Shown here: piece by piece, positions 18,075 to 25,755 of the stretch
Numbering within the stretch: position 1 is the first letter of the stretch
Layout: each line of letters opens with the position of its first letter
Source of the DNA: Muribaculaceae bacterium
GTDB lineage: Bacteria; Bacteroidota; Bacteroidia; Bacteroidales; Muribaculaceae
Length of the DNA: 64,000 nt
Reading direction: 5' to 3'
Assembly (NCBI GenBank): GCA_017462345.1
Contig: JAFTRI010000006.1
Span: 1-64,000, forward strand
Made by a program: the position numbers and the translations under genes
The notes under the pieces: generated by a model
What the model saw: the letters and a program-made list of their open reading frames with translations, nothing else
What the model was told of the DNA's origin: nothing
Database searches by the model: none

Positions 18075-19391
18075 CTAATTTTTAATTGCTGTAACACGAA
18101 CCCTACGGTTCTTGATCTTATGCGGAGCAATTGCAGCAAGCACCTCCTTGACCCTGTCGGCAGGAACAGCAACAAGAGCACAATGATCCTTAACGGCAAT
18201 CCGGCCTATCTGCCCACTTTCCAATCCACCTTTATTTACCAAATAGCCCACCACGTCTCCACGCGATATTTTTTCCTTCTTGCCGGCATTGAAATAAAGT
18301 GTAGCCACGCTACTGCTTATAGGTGCGGGATTTTTACCCGTGGGGACATACTCACGCTGCCAGTCCACATACTCAGGGACATTCTCTCCCTCGGCAGTTA
18401 TGACGTACACCGTCCCGTCCGCTCCCATACGCGCAGTGCGCCCATTACGATGTGTCCAGCTTTCAGCCGTGGGAGGAAGATGATAATGAATGACCGTCTG
18501 CACGGCATCTATATCAAGCCCGCGCGAGCCAAGGTCAGTCGCGACAAGCACAGGTGTCGTTCCGTTATTAAGCAGCTCGATGGCTTTTTCCCGATCAGAC
18601 TGCTGAAGCCCCCCATGATATATGCCCACCGGCAATCCCGCCTCCAATAACAGCCCGTGTACCCTCTCGGCACTCTCACGATGATTGACAAAGGTTATCA
18701 CTTTTCCGTCAGGCAGCGAGTTAAGCAGTGAGACAAGGGTCTCAATCTTATCCCGCTCAGGACTTTCCACATGTACCGTATGAAGTCGCCCACGAGACTC
18801 TATTTTAGCAGTAAAATCCATTACGGCAAGGTCTCTCACCGGAAGAAACATGGGAATCTCCTGTAATTTTGTCGCCGACGTCAATATCAAGAATGAAAAA
18901 CGTCCCATGCGGCGCACAATGCGCCTCATCTCGTCATGGAATCCAAGTTCCAGCGACTTGTCATACTCATCAAGCACAAGAGTCCTTACCCGTTCCAACC
19001 CGACGGTTCCACGATTGAGATGATCGAGCAGGCGTCCGGGCGTCGCAACAATTATATCAGGGACAACCGACAAGGATCTTACCTCGTCAAACATCGGATG
19101 TCCGCCATACAAAGCCACAGTCTTATATCCGGTAGCAATTTCATGCACCACCGATGCTATCTGCATCACAAGCTCACGTGACGGGGCTATCACAACAGCC
19201 TGTACATATCCTGCAGCCTCACCAAGAGAGCGCAACACAGGAATTGCAAACGCCACCGTTTTTCCTGAGCCGGTGGGAGACAACAGCAATATTGCCGGAG
19301 ACTTACACCGGTGCATCTGTTCCTGCATTTCATTGAGAGACTCTATTCCAAGCCTCTTACGGATATTTTCAAATATGACGGTTTCTTTCAT
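18075..19391 (-). CDS. DEAD-box RNA helicase with DbpA-like RNA-binding domain
   Basis: A 438-residue ATP-dependent RNA helicase. The motifs are in order: SPTGSGKT (motif I), APSRELVMQ (Ia), TPGRLLD (Ib), VLDEYD (II, Tyr in place of the usual Ala of DEAD), TSATK (III, Thr-Ser-Ala), TFVNHRESAERV (IV), VATDLGSRGLDID (V) and HRNGRTARMG (VI). The last 75 residues (KISRGDVVGYLVNKGGL, IGRIAVKDHCALVAVPADRV) match the DbpA-type RNA-binding domain that targets 23S rRNA, so a role in large-subunit assembly is likely. The ATG at 19391 was preferred to an in-frame GTG two codons earlier. Confidence 0.85.
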   Translation of the reverse strand: MKETVIFENIRKRLGIESLNEMQEQMHRCKSPAILLLSPTGSGKTVAFAIPVLRSLGEAAGYVQAVVIAPSRELVMQIASVVHEIATGYKTVALYGGHPMFDEVRSLSVVPDIIVATPGRLLDHLNRGTVGLERVRTLVLDEYDKSLELGFHDEMRRIVRRMGRFSFLILTSATKLQEIPMFLPVRDLAVMDFTAKIESRGRLHTVHVESPERDKIETLVSLLNSLPDGKVITFVNHRESAERVHGLLLEAGLPVGIYHGGLQQSDREKAIELLNNGTTPVLVATDLGSRGLDIDAVQTVIHYHLPPTAESWTHRNGRTARMGADGTVYVITAEGENVPEYVDWQREYVPTGKNPAPISSSVATLYFNAGKKEKISRGDVVGYLVNKGGLESGQIGRIAVKDHCALVAVPADRVKEVLAAIAPHKIKNRRVRVTAIKN

Positions 19392-19494
19392 CTTCACCTA
19401 AATTGTTTCAGCGGCAATATCACAATAACAATAAAAGAACATAAGGACTGCGATTCATCCTCATGCTCTTTTATCGATGTATCAGATCCGTTTC

Positions 19495-20892
19495 TTAGAA
19501 CTCGGCATTGTTAGGAGTACGCGGGAAGGGTATCACATCACGGATATTGGTCATACCGGTAACAAACAGCAACAACCGTTCAAATCCGAGACCGAAACCG
19601 GCATGAGGCACTGTACCGAAACGGCGGGTATCAAGATACCACCACATGTCCTTCATCGGTATATTAAGTTCCTCGATACGGGTCATAAGTTTGTCATAAT
19701 TCTCCTCACGCACGCTGCCGCCGATAATTTCACCTATCTGCGGGAAAAGCACATCAGTGCCCTGCACCGTCTTGCCGTCATCGTTCTGTTTCATATAGAA
19801 CGCTTTAATTTCCTTAGGATAATCGGTCATGATAACCGGTTTACGGAAGTGTTCCTCCACAAGATAGCGTTCGTGCTCGCTAGCAAGGTCACAACCCCAA
19901 TATACAGGGAACTCGAATTTGTGTCCGCCCGCAACAGCCTCCTCAAGAATCCTTATACCCTCGGTGTACGGCAATCTTACGAAATCAGTGCCGATTACAT
20001 TATTCAGGCGTTCGATCAGTCCCTTGTCAATCATATTATTGAGGAACTCAAGATCATCCTTGCAGTTGTCAAGAGCCCAGCGTATGCAGTACTTTATAAA
20101 TTCCTCCTCAAGATCCATCAGGTCATTGAGGTCGGCAAATGCCACTTCCGGCTCAATCATCCAGAACTCGGCCAAGTGGCGCGGAGTGTTGGAGTTCTCG
20201 GCACGGAATGTAGGGCCGAAAGTATAGATCGAGCCAAGCGCAGTTGCAGCCAACTCTCCTTCAAGCTGTCCCGAGACCGTCAGACTCGCCTGTTTTCCGA
20301 AGAAATCGTCATCATATATAATCGAACCGTTTTCATCCTTTTTGAGGTCATACAGGTTCTTTGTTGTAACCTGGAACATCTGTCCTGCCCCCTCGCAATC
20401 CGATGCCGTGATGATGGGAGTATGGAAATAGAAGAATCCATGTTCGTGGAAGAACTGATGGATTGCAATAGCCATATTGTGACGGATACGGAACACCGCG
20501 CCAAAGGTATTTGTGCGCGGACGCAAATGCGCTTTCTCCCTGAGGAACTCAAACGTATGGCCCTTTTTCTGCAAAGGATAGGTCTCGGGATCGGCAGTGC
20601 CGTATATCTCCAGGGTCTTGGCCTGAATCTCGCAAGTCTGACCTTTTCCCATCGACTCGACAAGAAGTCCTTCGACATGTATTGAAGCTCCGGTAGTGAT
20701 GGGCTTCAACTGCTCGTCACTGAACTGCTCCATATCAAACACTATCTGGATATTCTTTATTGTCGAACCGTCATTGAGGGCAACAAACTGTACATTCTTA
20801 TTGCCGCGACGGGTTCTTACCCAGCCTTTTACACACACTTCCCGACCTATAAGCCCGGGATTGAAAATATCTATGATTTTAGTCCGTTTCAT
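19495..20892 (-). CDS. asnS: Asparagine--tRNA ligase
   Basis: A 465-residue class II aminoacyl-tRNA synthetase that charges tRNA-Asn. The N-terminal OB-fold anticodon-binding domain has [23 protein letters not shown]. The catalytic core has class II motif 2 ([21 protein letters not shown] region) and motif 3 ([20 protein letters not shown]). The ending [14 protein letters not shown] is the classic AsnRS C-terminus. Length is normal. It lies 23 bases downstream of the pseudouridine synthase gene on the same strand and is probably co-transcribed with it. Confidence 0.95.
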   Translation of the reverse strand: MKRTKIIDIFNPGLIGREVCVKGWVRTRRGNKNVQFVALNDGSTIKNIQIVFDMEQFSDEQLKPITTGASIHVEGLLVESMGKGQTCEIQAKTLEIYGTADPETYPLQKKGHTFEFLREKAHLRPRTNTFGAVFRIRHNMAIAIHQFFHEHGFFYFHTPIITASDCEGAGQMFQVTTKNLYDLKKDENGSIIYDDDFFGKQASLTVSGQLEGELAATALGSIYTFGPTFRAENSNTPRHLAEFWMIEPEVAFADLNDLMDLEEEFIKYCIRWALDNCKDDLEFLNNMIDKGLIERLNNVIGTDFVRLPYTEGIRILEEAVAGGHKFEFPVYWGCDLASEHERYLVEEHFRKPVIMTDYPKEIKAFYMKQNDDGKTVQGTDVLFPQIGEIIGGSVREENYDKLMTRIEELNIPMKDMWWYLDTRRFGTVPHAGFGLGFERLLLFVTGMTNIRDVIPFPRTPNNAEF

Positions 20893-20915
20893 TACAATTA
20901 CCGTGATAACAATGA

Positions 20916-22397
20916 TTACTCAAATGAACCCATTTTCAAGAAATTAACCTCTTCCTGAGTAAGATAACGCCAACGACCGCGCGGAAGGTTCTTCTTGGTA
21001 AGACCGGCAAAGTACACACGATCAAGCTTAGTCACATGATAGCCAAGCGACTCGAATATACGGCGCACAATGCGGTTACGTCCCGAGTGTATTTCAATTC
21101 CGGCCTGGTTACGGTCGGTCTCGGTAGCATAGCTGATTGCATCGGCATGTATCGGACCGTCTTCAAGCTCTATACCGTCGGCAATCCGCTGCATGTCATC
21201 TTCCGAAATATCCTTGTCACACCACACATGATATATTTTCTTCTTTACATATTTGGGATGGGTCAACTTCGAAGCAAGATCACCATCGTTTGTAAGCAAC
21301 AGCACTCCGGTAGTGTTACGGTCAAGACGGCCAACCGGATATATCCTTTCAGTACATGCACCCTTGACAAGATCCATCACCGTCATACGCCCGTTGGGGT
21401 CATCACTTGTTGTCACGCAATCCTTGGGCTTGTTGAGCAGGATATAGCATTTGCTTTCCAATGCCACAACCTTTTCGTCATATTCAACCACATCATTATG
21501 GGAAATCTTTGTACCGAGCTCGGTCACTACCGTCCCGTTCACCTTTACAAGTCCCTGCTGGATAAATTCATCGGCCTCGCGACGCGAACAGATTCCGGCA
21601 TTGGCCATAAACTTGTTAAGGCGTATCTGCTCATTGGGATCGGGTATAGGCATTTCATACTCAATGCGTTTAGGGCGTGGCACAAAGCTCTTGCCTCTTG
21701 AGGGCATGATGTTATTCCCCTGCTGGCGACGGTTGTTATAACCACCGCGAGGATTGTTATAGCCACCCTGCTGACGGGGATTGCCATAACCGCCCATACG
21801 GTTATTGTTGTATCCGCCCTGCTGATGGTTGGCGTTGTAACCGCCTTGCCTGTTATTGTAACCACCACGGGAATTGTTGTATCCACCTTGCTGACGGGGA
21901 TTGTTATAACCGCCCATGCGGTTATTGTTATACCCTCCACGGTTATTGTTGTATCCGCCCTGCTGACGGGGATTGTTGTAACGTGTATATCCGTTCGGGC
22001 GCGGCTGATAACCTCCCTGCTGTGATGTCCCGAAGTTTTCGCCTGCATCCTCATTCACACCTTCGGCAACAGGCGACGACGAATAATCCTGCCGCTGACG
22101 GGGCTGGTAATTATCATTGTAGCGATTGTTGTTATAACGGTTGTTATAGCCGCCCTGACGCCCATATCCGCCATGGTTGTTGTACCGGTTGTTGTAACCG
22201 CCCTGACGGTTGTTATACTGGCGTGGCTGATAAGGACGCTCGCCATTGAATTCTTCCGATGCCTGCTGTTCCGGCCGGTTATAATCGTCCGGCTGACCGT
22301 AATTCACCTTTTCAAATCGATTCCCCTGTTCTTCAGGACTGACACTACGGTTTTCACCGATTCTCGGTCTCTTGGGTTTCTTTTCATTACTTTCCAT
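20916..22397 (-). CDS. RluB/RsuA-family rRNA pseudouridine synthase with long disordered tail
   Basis: A 493-residue protein. The C-terminal half is a standard RsuA/RluB-type enzyme: S4 RNA-binding domain near residue 252 ([20 protein letters not shown]), catalytic Asp in [18 protein letters not shown] near residue 357, and [17 protein letters not shown]. The N-terminal half, about residues 55-226, is low-complexity sequence rich in Asn, Gly, Tyr, Arg and Gln, built from units such as [17 protein letters not shown]. Such RGG/RGY-like tails are predicted to be disordered and RNA-binding. Some Bacteroidota synthases have them, but this one nearly doubles the usual size of about 240 residues. 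The ATG at 22397 (MESNEKK) was chosen over a GTG four codons upstream. Confidence 0.88.
   Translation of the reverse strand: MESNEKKPKRPRIGENRSVSPEEQGNRFEKVNYGQPDDYNRPEQQASEEFNGERPYQPRQYNNRQGGYNNRYNNHGGYGRQGGYNNRYNNNRYNDNYQPRQRQDYSSSPVAEGVNEDAGENFGTSQQGGYQPRPNGYTRYNNPRQQGGYNNNRGGYNNNRMGGYNNPRQQGGYNNSRGGYNNRQGGYNANHQQGGYNNNRMGGYGNPRQQGGYNNPRGGYNNRRQQGNNIMPSRGKSFVPRPKRIEYEMPIPDPNEQIRLNKFMANAGICSRREADEFIQQGLVKVNGTVVTELGTKISHNDVVEYDEKVVALESKCYILLNKPKDCVTTSDDPNGRMTVMDLVKGACTERIYPVGRLDRNTTGVLLLTNDGDLASKLTHPKYVKKKIYHVWCDKDISEDDMQRIADGIELEDGPIHADAISYATETDRNQAGIEIHSGRNRIVRRIFESLGYHVTKLDRVYFAGLTKKNLPRGRWRYLTQEEVNFLKMGSFE
21718..22235 (-). repeat. Imperfect tandem repeats encoding the Asn/Gly/Tyr-rich tail
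   Basis: About 520 bases of degenerate repeats inside the pseudouridine synthase gene. The recurring DNA core is TTGTTATAACC or a variant (encoding GGYNN), alternating with CTGCTGACGGGGATT (encoding NPRQQ). Units vary by synonymous changes and small indels of whole codons, so the frame is kept. This is a coding repeat of the kind that can expand or contract by slippage; it is not a CRISPR array because there are no unique spacers of constant length. Confidence 0.8.
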
Positions 22398-22562
22398 AAA
22401 TGTATCCACTTTTTTTAAGGATTCAGCCTCTCGGCGGTTAATTTCTAATTGATTATGACTTTATAATGTCTAAGGTTGATGTTTTGTTCTTAAATTATAT
22501 TTTTAACTCCCGAATCAAGAGGTCTCCATTATCATCACCGACCCCGTTATTTTTGAACGGTG

Positions 22563-22594
22563 CAAAATTAAACGATTTATTTCGTTACCGCAAC
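22563..22594 (-). promoter_or_regulatory. Promoter for the pseudouridine synthase-asnS transcript
   Basis: On the minus strand GTTG (22594-22591) lies 20 bases before TAATTTTG (22570-22563), which fits the Bacteroidota -33/-7 arrangement. The implied 5' leader before the ATG at 22397 is about 160 bases. It begins with a small hairpin (CCGTT 22544-22548 with AACGG 22556-22560). Confidence 0.55.
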
Positions 22595-22625
22595 AGAATC
22601 GCATGTTTATTTTGCAAATAAAAGC

Positions 22626-22633
22626 TATCTTTG
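22626..22633 (+). promoter_or_regulatory. Candidate -7 element for the alpha-amylase gene
   Basis: TATCTTTG matches TAnnTTTG, 31 bases before the ATG at 22665. The 12 bases AGCTATCTTTGC (22623-22634) recur exactly before the next gene at 25699-25710. Confidence 0.5.
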
Positions 22634-22664
22634 CGATGTTGATTCTAAAGATAAATTCACTGTA

Positions 22665-25598
22665 ATGAAAAAAATACTGACTGCATTGACTGTGTGGATA
22701 CTGGCATCCGTATGGACACAATCCACGGCCGCAACATTTGCCGGTGGCCGGAACGACTTCAGGGATGAGACAATCTATTTTGTGATGACCACCCGTTTCT
22801 ACGACGGAGATCCTGACAACAACACCCAGTGCTGGGACAATCAGGAAAAGAATGCCGGAGACCCTGCGTGGCGCGGGGATTTCAAGGGGCTCATCGAGAA
22901 ACTTGACTACATCAAAGCCTTAGGATTCACCACCGTGTGGATCACACCCGTTGTGGAAAACGCTTCGGGATATGACTACCACGGCTACCACGCATTCAAT
23001 TTCGGCAAGGTCGACCACCGTTACGAAAGCGAAGACGTGTCGTTCCAGACCCTTATCGATGCCGCCCACAGCAAAGGCATGAAAATCATACTTGACATTG
23101 TACTGAACCATACCGGTAATTTCGGGGAAGAGAACCTGTGCCGACTGTTTACCCGCGACTACAGCAAGAATCAGGCGACAATCGACTCCTGCATGCTCCC
23201 TTACACCGTATCACAAGGCGGAAGGCTGCCCGACAACTATACAGCACTCTCCGGGAGCGAACAATATGCCAGGCGTCTTGCCCAAATGAAGAACACCGAC
23301 GGACAGAATCATGACGTGAACAACTATTGGCATCATGTGGGCAACGAGTGGAACTGGGATGATTACTCCCGCTGGTACGGGCAGATTGCCGGAGACTGTG
23401 TCGACCTGAACACCGAGAACCCTTACGTTACCGGCTATCTTGTAAAATGCTACGGGGAATTCATCAAAATGGGTATCGACGGTTTCCGCATCGACACATC
23501 AGGCCATATCTCCCGGCTCACCTTCAACAAGGCATTCATCCCACAATTCACAGAACTTGCCGAGCAATACAAGGACAAGCGCAACGGTGGGCCATTCTTC
23601 ATGTACGGCGAAGTGTGCGCAAGGGAACGCAACGTGACCTACCGCAACCACGAAAACTGCTCGCCCTACTACTACACATGGAAAGAGTCAAAGGATTATG
23701 CATGGGACTACAGCGAGACATCATGGAACGGCATAGTTGTCCCCGAAGGCTCAAAAGGCGGTCACACCAATATCGTATCGACCGACGCCCAGGGAGCCGA
23801 TGACAATGATGACACCTCCCTCCGCGAATCAAGCAACGCATTCCTTAACGGCAACGTTTACCGGACACCCGACCACACCGGACATTCAGGCTTCAACGTA
23901 ATCGATTTCCCCATGCACTGGAACTTCCGGACAGCAGCAGAAGCATTCAGCGTAAGATACGGAGACAAATACTACAACGATGCCACCTATAACGTGGTGT
24001 ATGTAGACTCCCACGACTACGCGCCCGACGGAGCGCCCGAGAGTACACGTTTCAACCAGCCGCAAGACGTCTGGGCCGAGAACCTTTCATTGATGTTCAC
24101 TTTCCGGGGTATCCCGTGCGTCTATTATGGCTCGGAAATAGAATTCCGCAAAGGCTCGGTCATAGACAACGGGCCGAATATAGCCCTACGCGAAACAGGG
24201 CGTGCCTATTTCGGAGGGTACATCAAAGGGGGTATCACCGTAGACGATTTTGCACAATACACCAACGCGAGCGGCAATATCGCCGCAACCCTATCCCACC
24301 CGCTTGCATTGCATATCCAACGGCTCAACAGAATCCGTGCGGCAGTACCGGCATTGCGCAAAGGCCAATACAGTACCGACGGATGCAGCGGTCCATTCGC
24401 ATTCAAGCGTCGCTACACCGACCCGACTACAGATTCATACGTCCTTGTCACCATCAGCGGCACAGCTACATTCACCGGCATAGAGAACGGGACATACACC
24501 GACTGTATCACAGGTGACACAAAGACAGTAACCGACGGGACGCTTACAGCGGCATGTTCCGGGAAAGGGAATCTGCGTGTCTATGTCCTCGACACACCTC
24601 AGACACCCGCTCCCGGCAAAATAGGGAATGACGGAAAATACATCTACTCCACTTCGCCCGCCACTATCGCCCAAGCGTCATACGATGGCACCGAAGAGGA
24701 AGATTCATCCAACAACGGCGGAGGGACAGCTTCCAGTCCAGACGGAGTCCCCGAACCCGATGAACCGGCAGCCCCGTCAATGAGCGAGGGTGAGCAGGCT
24801 GTATTTTTCGAAAACACAGCCTCATGGAGCGGGACAATAAAGTGCTACACGTGGGGCGTAAGCACCACTACAGAATTTGCCGGTTCATGGCCCGGCGAGA
24901 ATTGCATCTATCTCGGCAACAACATCTGGAAATGGACTTATCAGGGGTCAGCCAAAATCCCTGACGGCTCAGGCGTGATATTCAATAACGGCAGCTCCCA
25001 GACAAGTGACATGAAATGGATAAACGGCGGATACTATAACGCAAACGGATATGTCAAGACTATCGAGGGAGCAGGCGAGATCCCCGACACGCCAACCGTG
25101 CCTGAAGAGCCGACGGAATGGACATTCAGGTATGACAACTCCGGCACCGCATGGACTTCGGTCCATACATACGTCTGGGATGCAGGCAATGCCAACAGAC
25201 AATATCTCGGCTCATGGCCCGGGACAGCCATGAGTCTCAACGACGAAGGCTTGTGGGAATTATCGTTCACCACTTCCGACACACTTGTCTCCCCCATGGT
25301 AATCTTCAACAACAGTTCAGGTTCACAGACCCCCGATTTCACGCTGGTCAATCACGGTGTCTACAACTTCAACGGCTACCAATACAACGGGATTAAAAAT
25401 GCCGTACATGAAAATGCCGAAGTGAAAATATTCACGGACAGCGGTGTATTACATATCATTTCCCCTAATGACATCCAGATAATGATCACAAGCGGGGACG
25501 GACGTACAGCAATACGCGAAGCAAATGCCGGACACACGGCAATAAGTGACCTTCCACGCGGTTTCTACATAGTCAACCGGCAGAAAGTAATCCTGTAA
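22665..25598 (+). CDS. Secreted GH13 alpha-amylase with two starch-binding modules and T9SS sorting domain
   Basis: A 977-residue secreted enzyme that should hydrolyse alpha-1,4-glucans. After a signal peptide (KKILTALTVWILASVWTQSTA) comes a GH13 barrel with DIVLNHTG (region I), GFRIDTSGHI with nucleophile Asp277, FFMYGEV with acid/base Glu316, and YVDSHDYAPD with Asp448. Two related modules follow, about residues 712-805 and 819-905. Each contains a W-x(n)-W-P-G core (FAGSWPGENCIYLGN; YLGSWPGTAMSL) and a VIFNN strand, as in CBM26-type starch-binding modules. They are joined by Pro/Glu-rich linkers. The last 60 residues (VKIFTDSGVLHI, IMITSGDGRTAI, LPRGFYIVNRQKVIL) look like a T9SS type A sorting domain, so cell-surface display or release is likely. 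A terminator follows. Confidence 0.9.
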   Translation: MKKILTALTVWILASVWTQSTAATFAGGRNDFRDETIYFVMTTRFYDGDPDNNTQCWDNQEKNAGDPAWRGDFKGLIEKLDYIKALGFTTVWITPVVENASGYDYHGYHAFNFGKVDHRYESEDVSFQTLIDAAHSKGMKIILDIVLNHTGNFGEENLCRLFTRDYSKNQATIDSCMLPYTVSQGGRLPDNYTALSGSEQYARRLAQMKNTDGQNHDVNNYWHHVGNEWNWDDYSRWYGQIAGDCVDLNTENPYVTGYLVKCYGEFIKMGIDGFRIDTSGHISRLTFNKAFIPQFTELAEQYKDKRNGGPFFMYGEVCARERNVTYRNHENCSPYYYTWKESKDYAWDYSETSWNGIVVPEGSKGGHTNIVSTDAQGADDNDDTSLRESSNAFLNGNVYRTPDHTGHSGFNVIDFPMHWNFRTAAEAFSVRYGDKYYNDATYNVVYVDSHDYAPDGAPESTRFNQPQDVWAENLSLMFTFRGIPCVYYGSEIEFRKGSVIDNGPNIALRETGRAYFGGYIKGGITVDDFAQYTNASGNIAATLSHPLALHIQRLNRIRAAVPALRKGQYSTDGCSGPFAFKRRYTDPTTDSYVLVTISGTATFTGIENGTYTDCITGDTKTVTDGTLTAACSGKGNLRVYVLDTPQTPAPGKIGNDGKYIYSTSPATIAQASYDGTEEEDSSNNGGGTASSPDGVPEPDEPAAPSMSEGEQAVFFENTASWSGTIKCYTWGVSTTTEFAGSWPGENCIYLGNNIWKWTYQGSAKIPDGSGVIFNNGSSQTSDMKWINGGYYNANGYVKTIEGAGEIPDTPTVPEEPTEWTFRYDNSGTAWTSVHTYVWDAGNANRQYLGSWPGTAMSLNDEGLWELSFTTSDTLVSPMVIFNNSSGSQTPDFTLVNHGVYNFNGYQYNGIKNAVHENAEVKIFTDSGVLHIISPNDIQIMITSGDGRTAIREANAGHTAISDLPRGFYIVNRQKVIL

Positions 25599-25620
25599 AA
25601 CTCCCTAAGAAAACCGTACA

Positions 25621-25657
25621 ACGGGCTATTACCGCCAAACGGCGGCATCCCGTTTTT
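25621..25657 (+). terminator. Terminator after the alpha-amylase gene
   Basis: ACGGG at 25621-25625 pairs with CCCGT at 25649-25653, enclosing a second stem CCGCC/GGCGG at 25632-25645, followed by a run of T. It lies 23 bases after the stop codon. Confidence 0.7.
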
Positions 25658-25701
25658 ATAATTTTACATGGATATTTAATCTTTTTAGCTTTAAATATAG
25701 C

Positions 25702-25709
25702 TATCTTTG
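25702..25709 (+). promoter_or_regulatory. Candidate -7 element for the GHL10 protein gene
   Basis: TATCTTTG, within AGCTATCTTTGC, 47 bases before the ATG at 25756. The same 12-mer precedes the amylase gene, suggesting parallel expression. Confidence 0.5.
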
Positions 25710-25755
25710 CAGCCACTATCCAATATGTTTATAAACCCTTAGATTTAACATAATT

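Noticed and set aside
19477-20685. A 402-codon open frame on the plus strand opposite asnS
   Set aside because: It is the antisense shadow of a certain synthetase gene; the translation has no family features, and its length reflects codon bias of the real gene.
21718-22235. Regular repeats that might suggest a CRISPR array
   Set aside because: The repeats are in frame, have no constant unique spacers, and encode a Gly/Asn/Tyr-rich protein tail.
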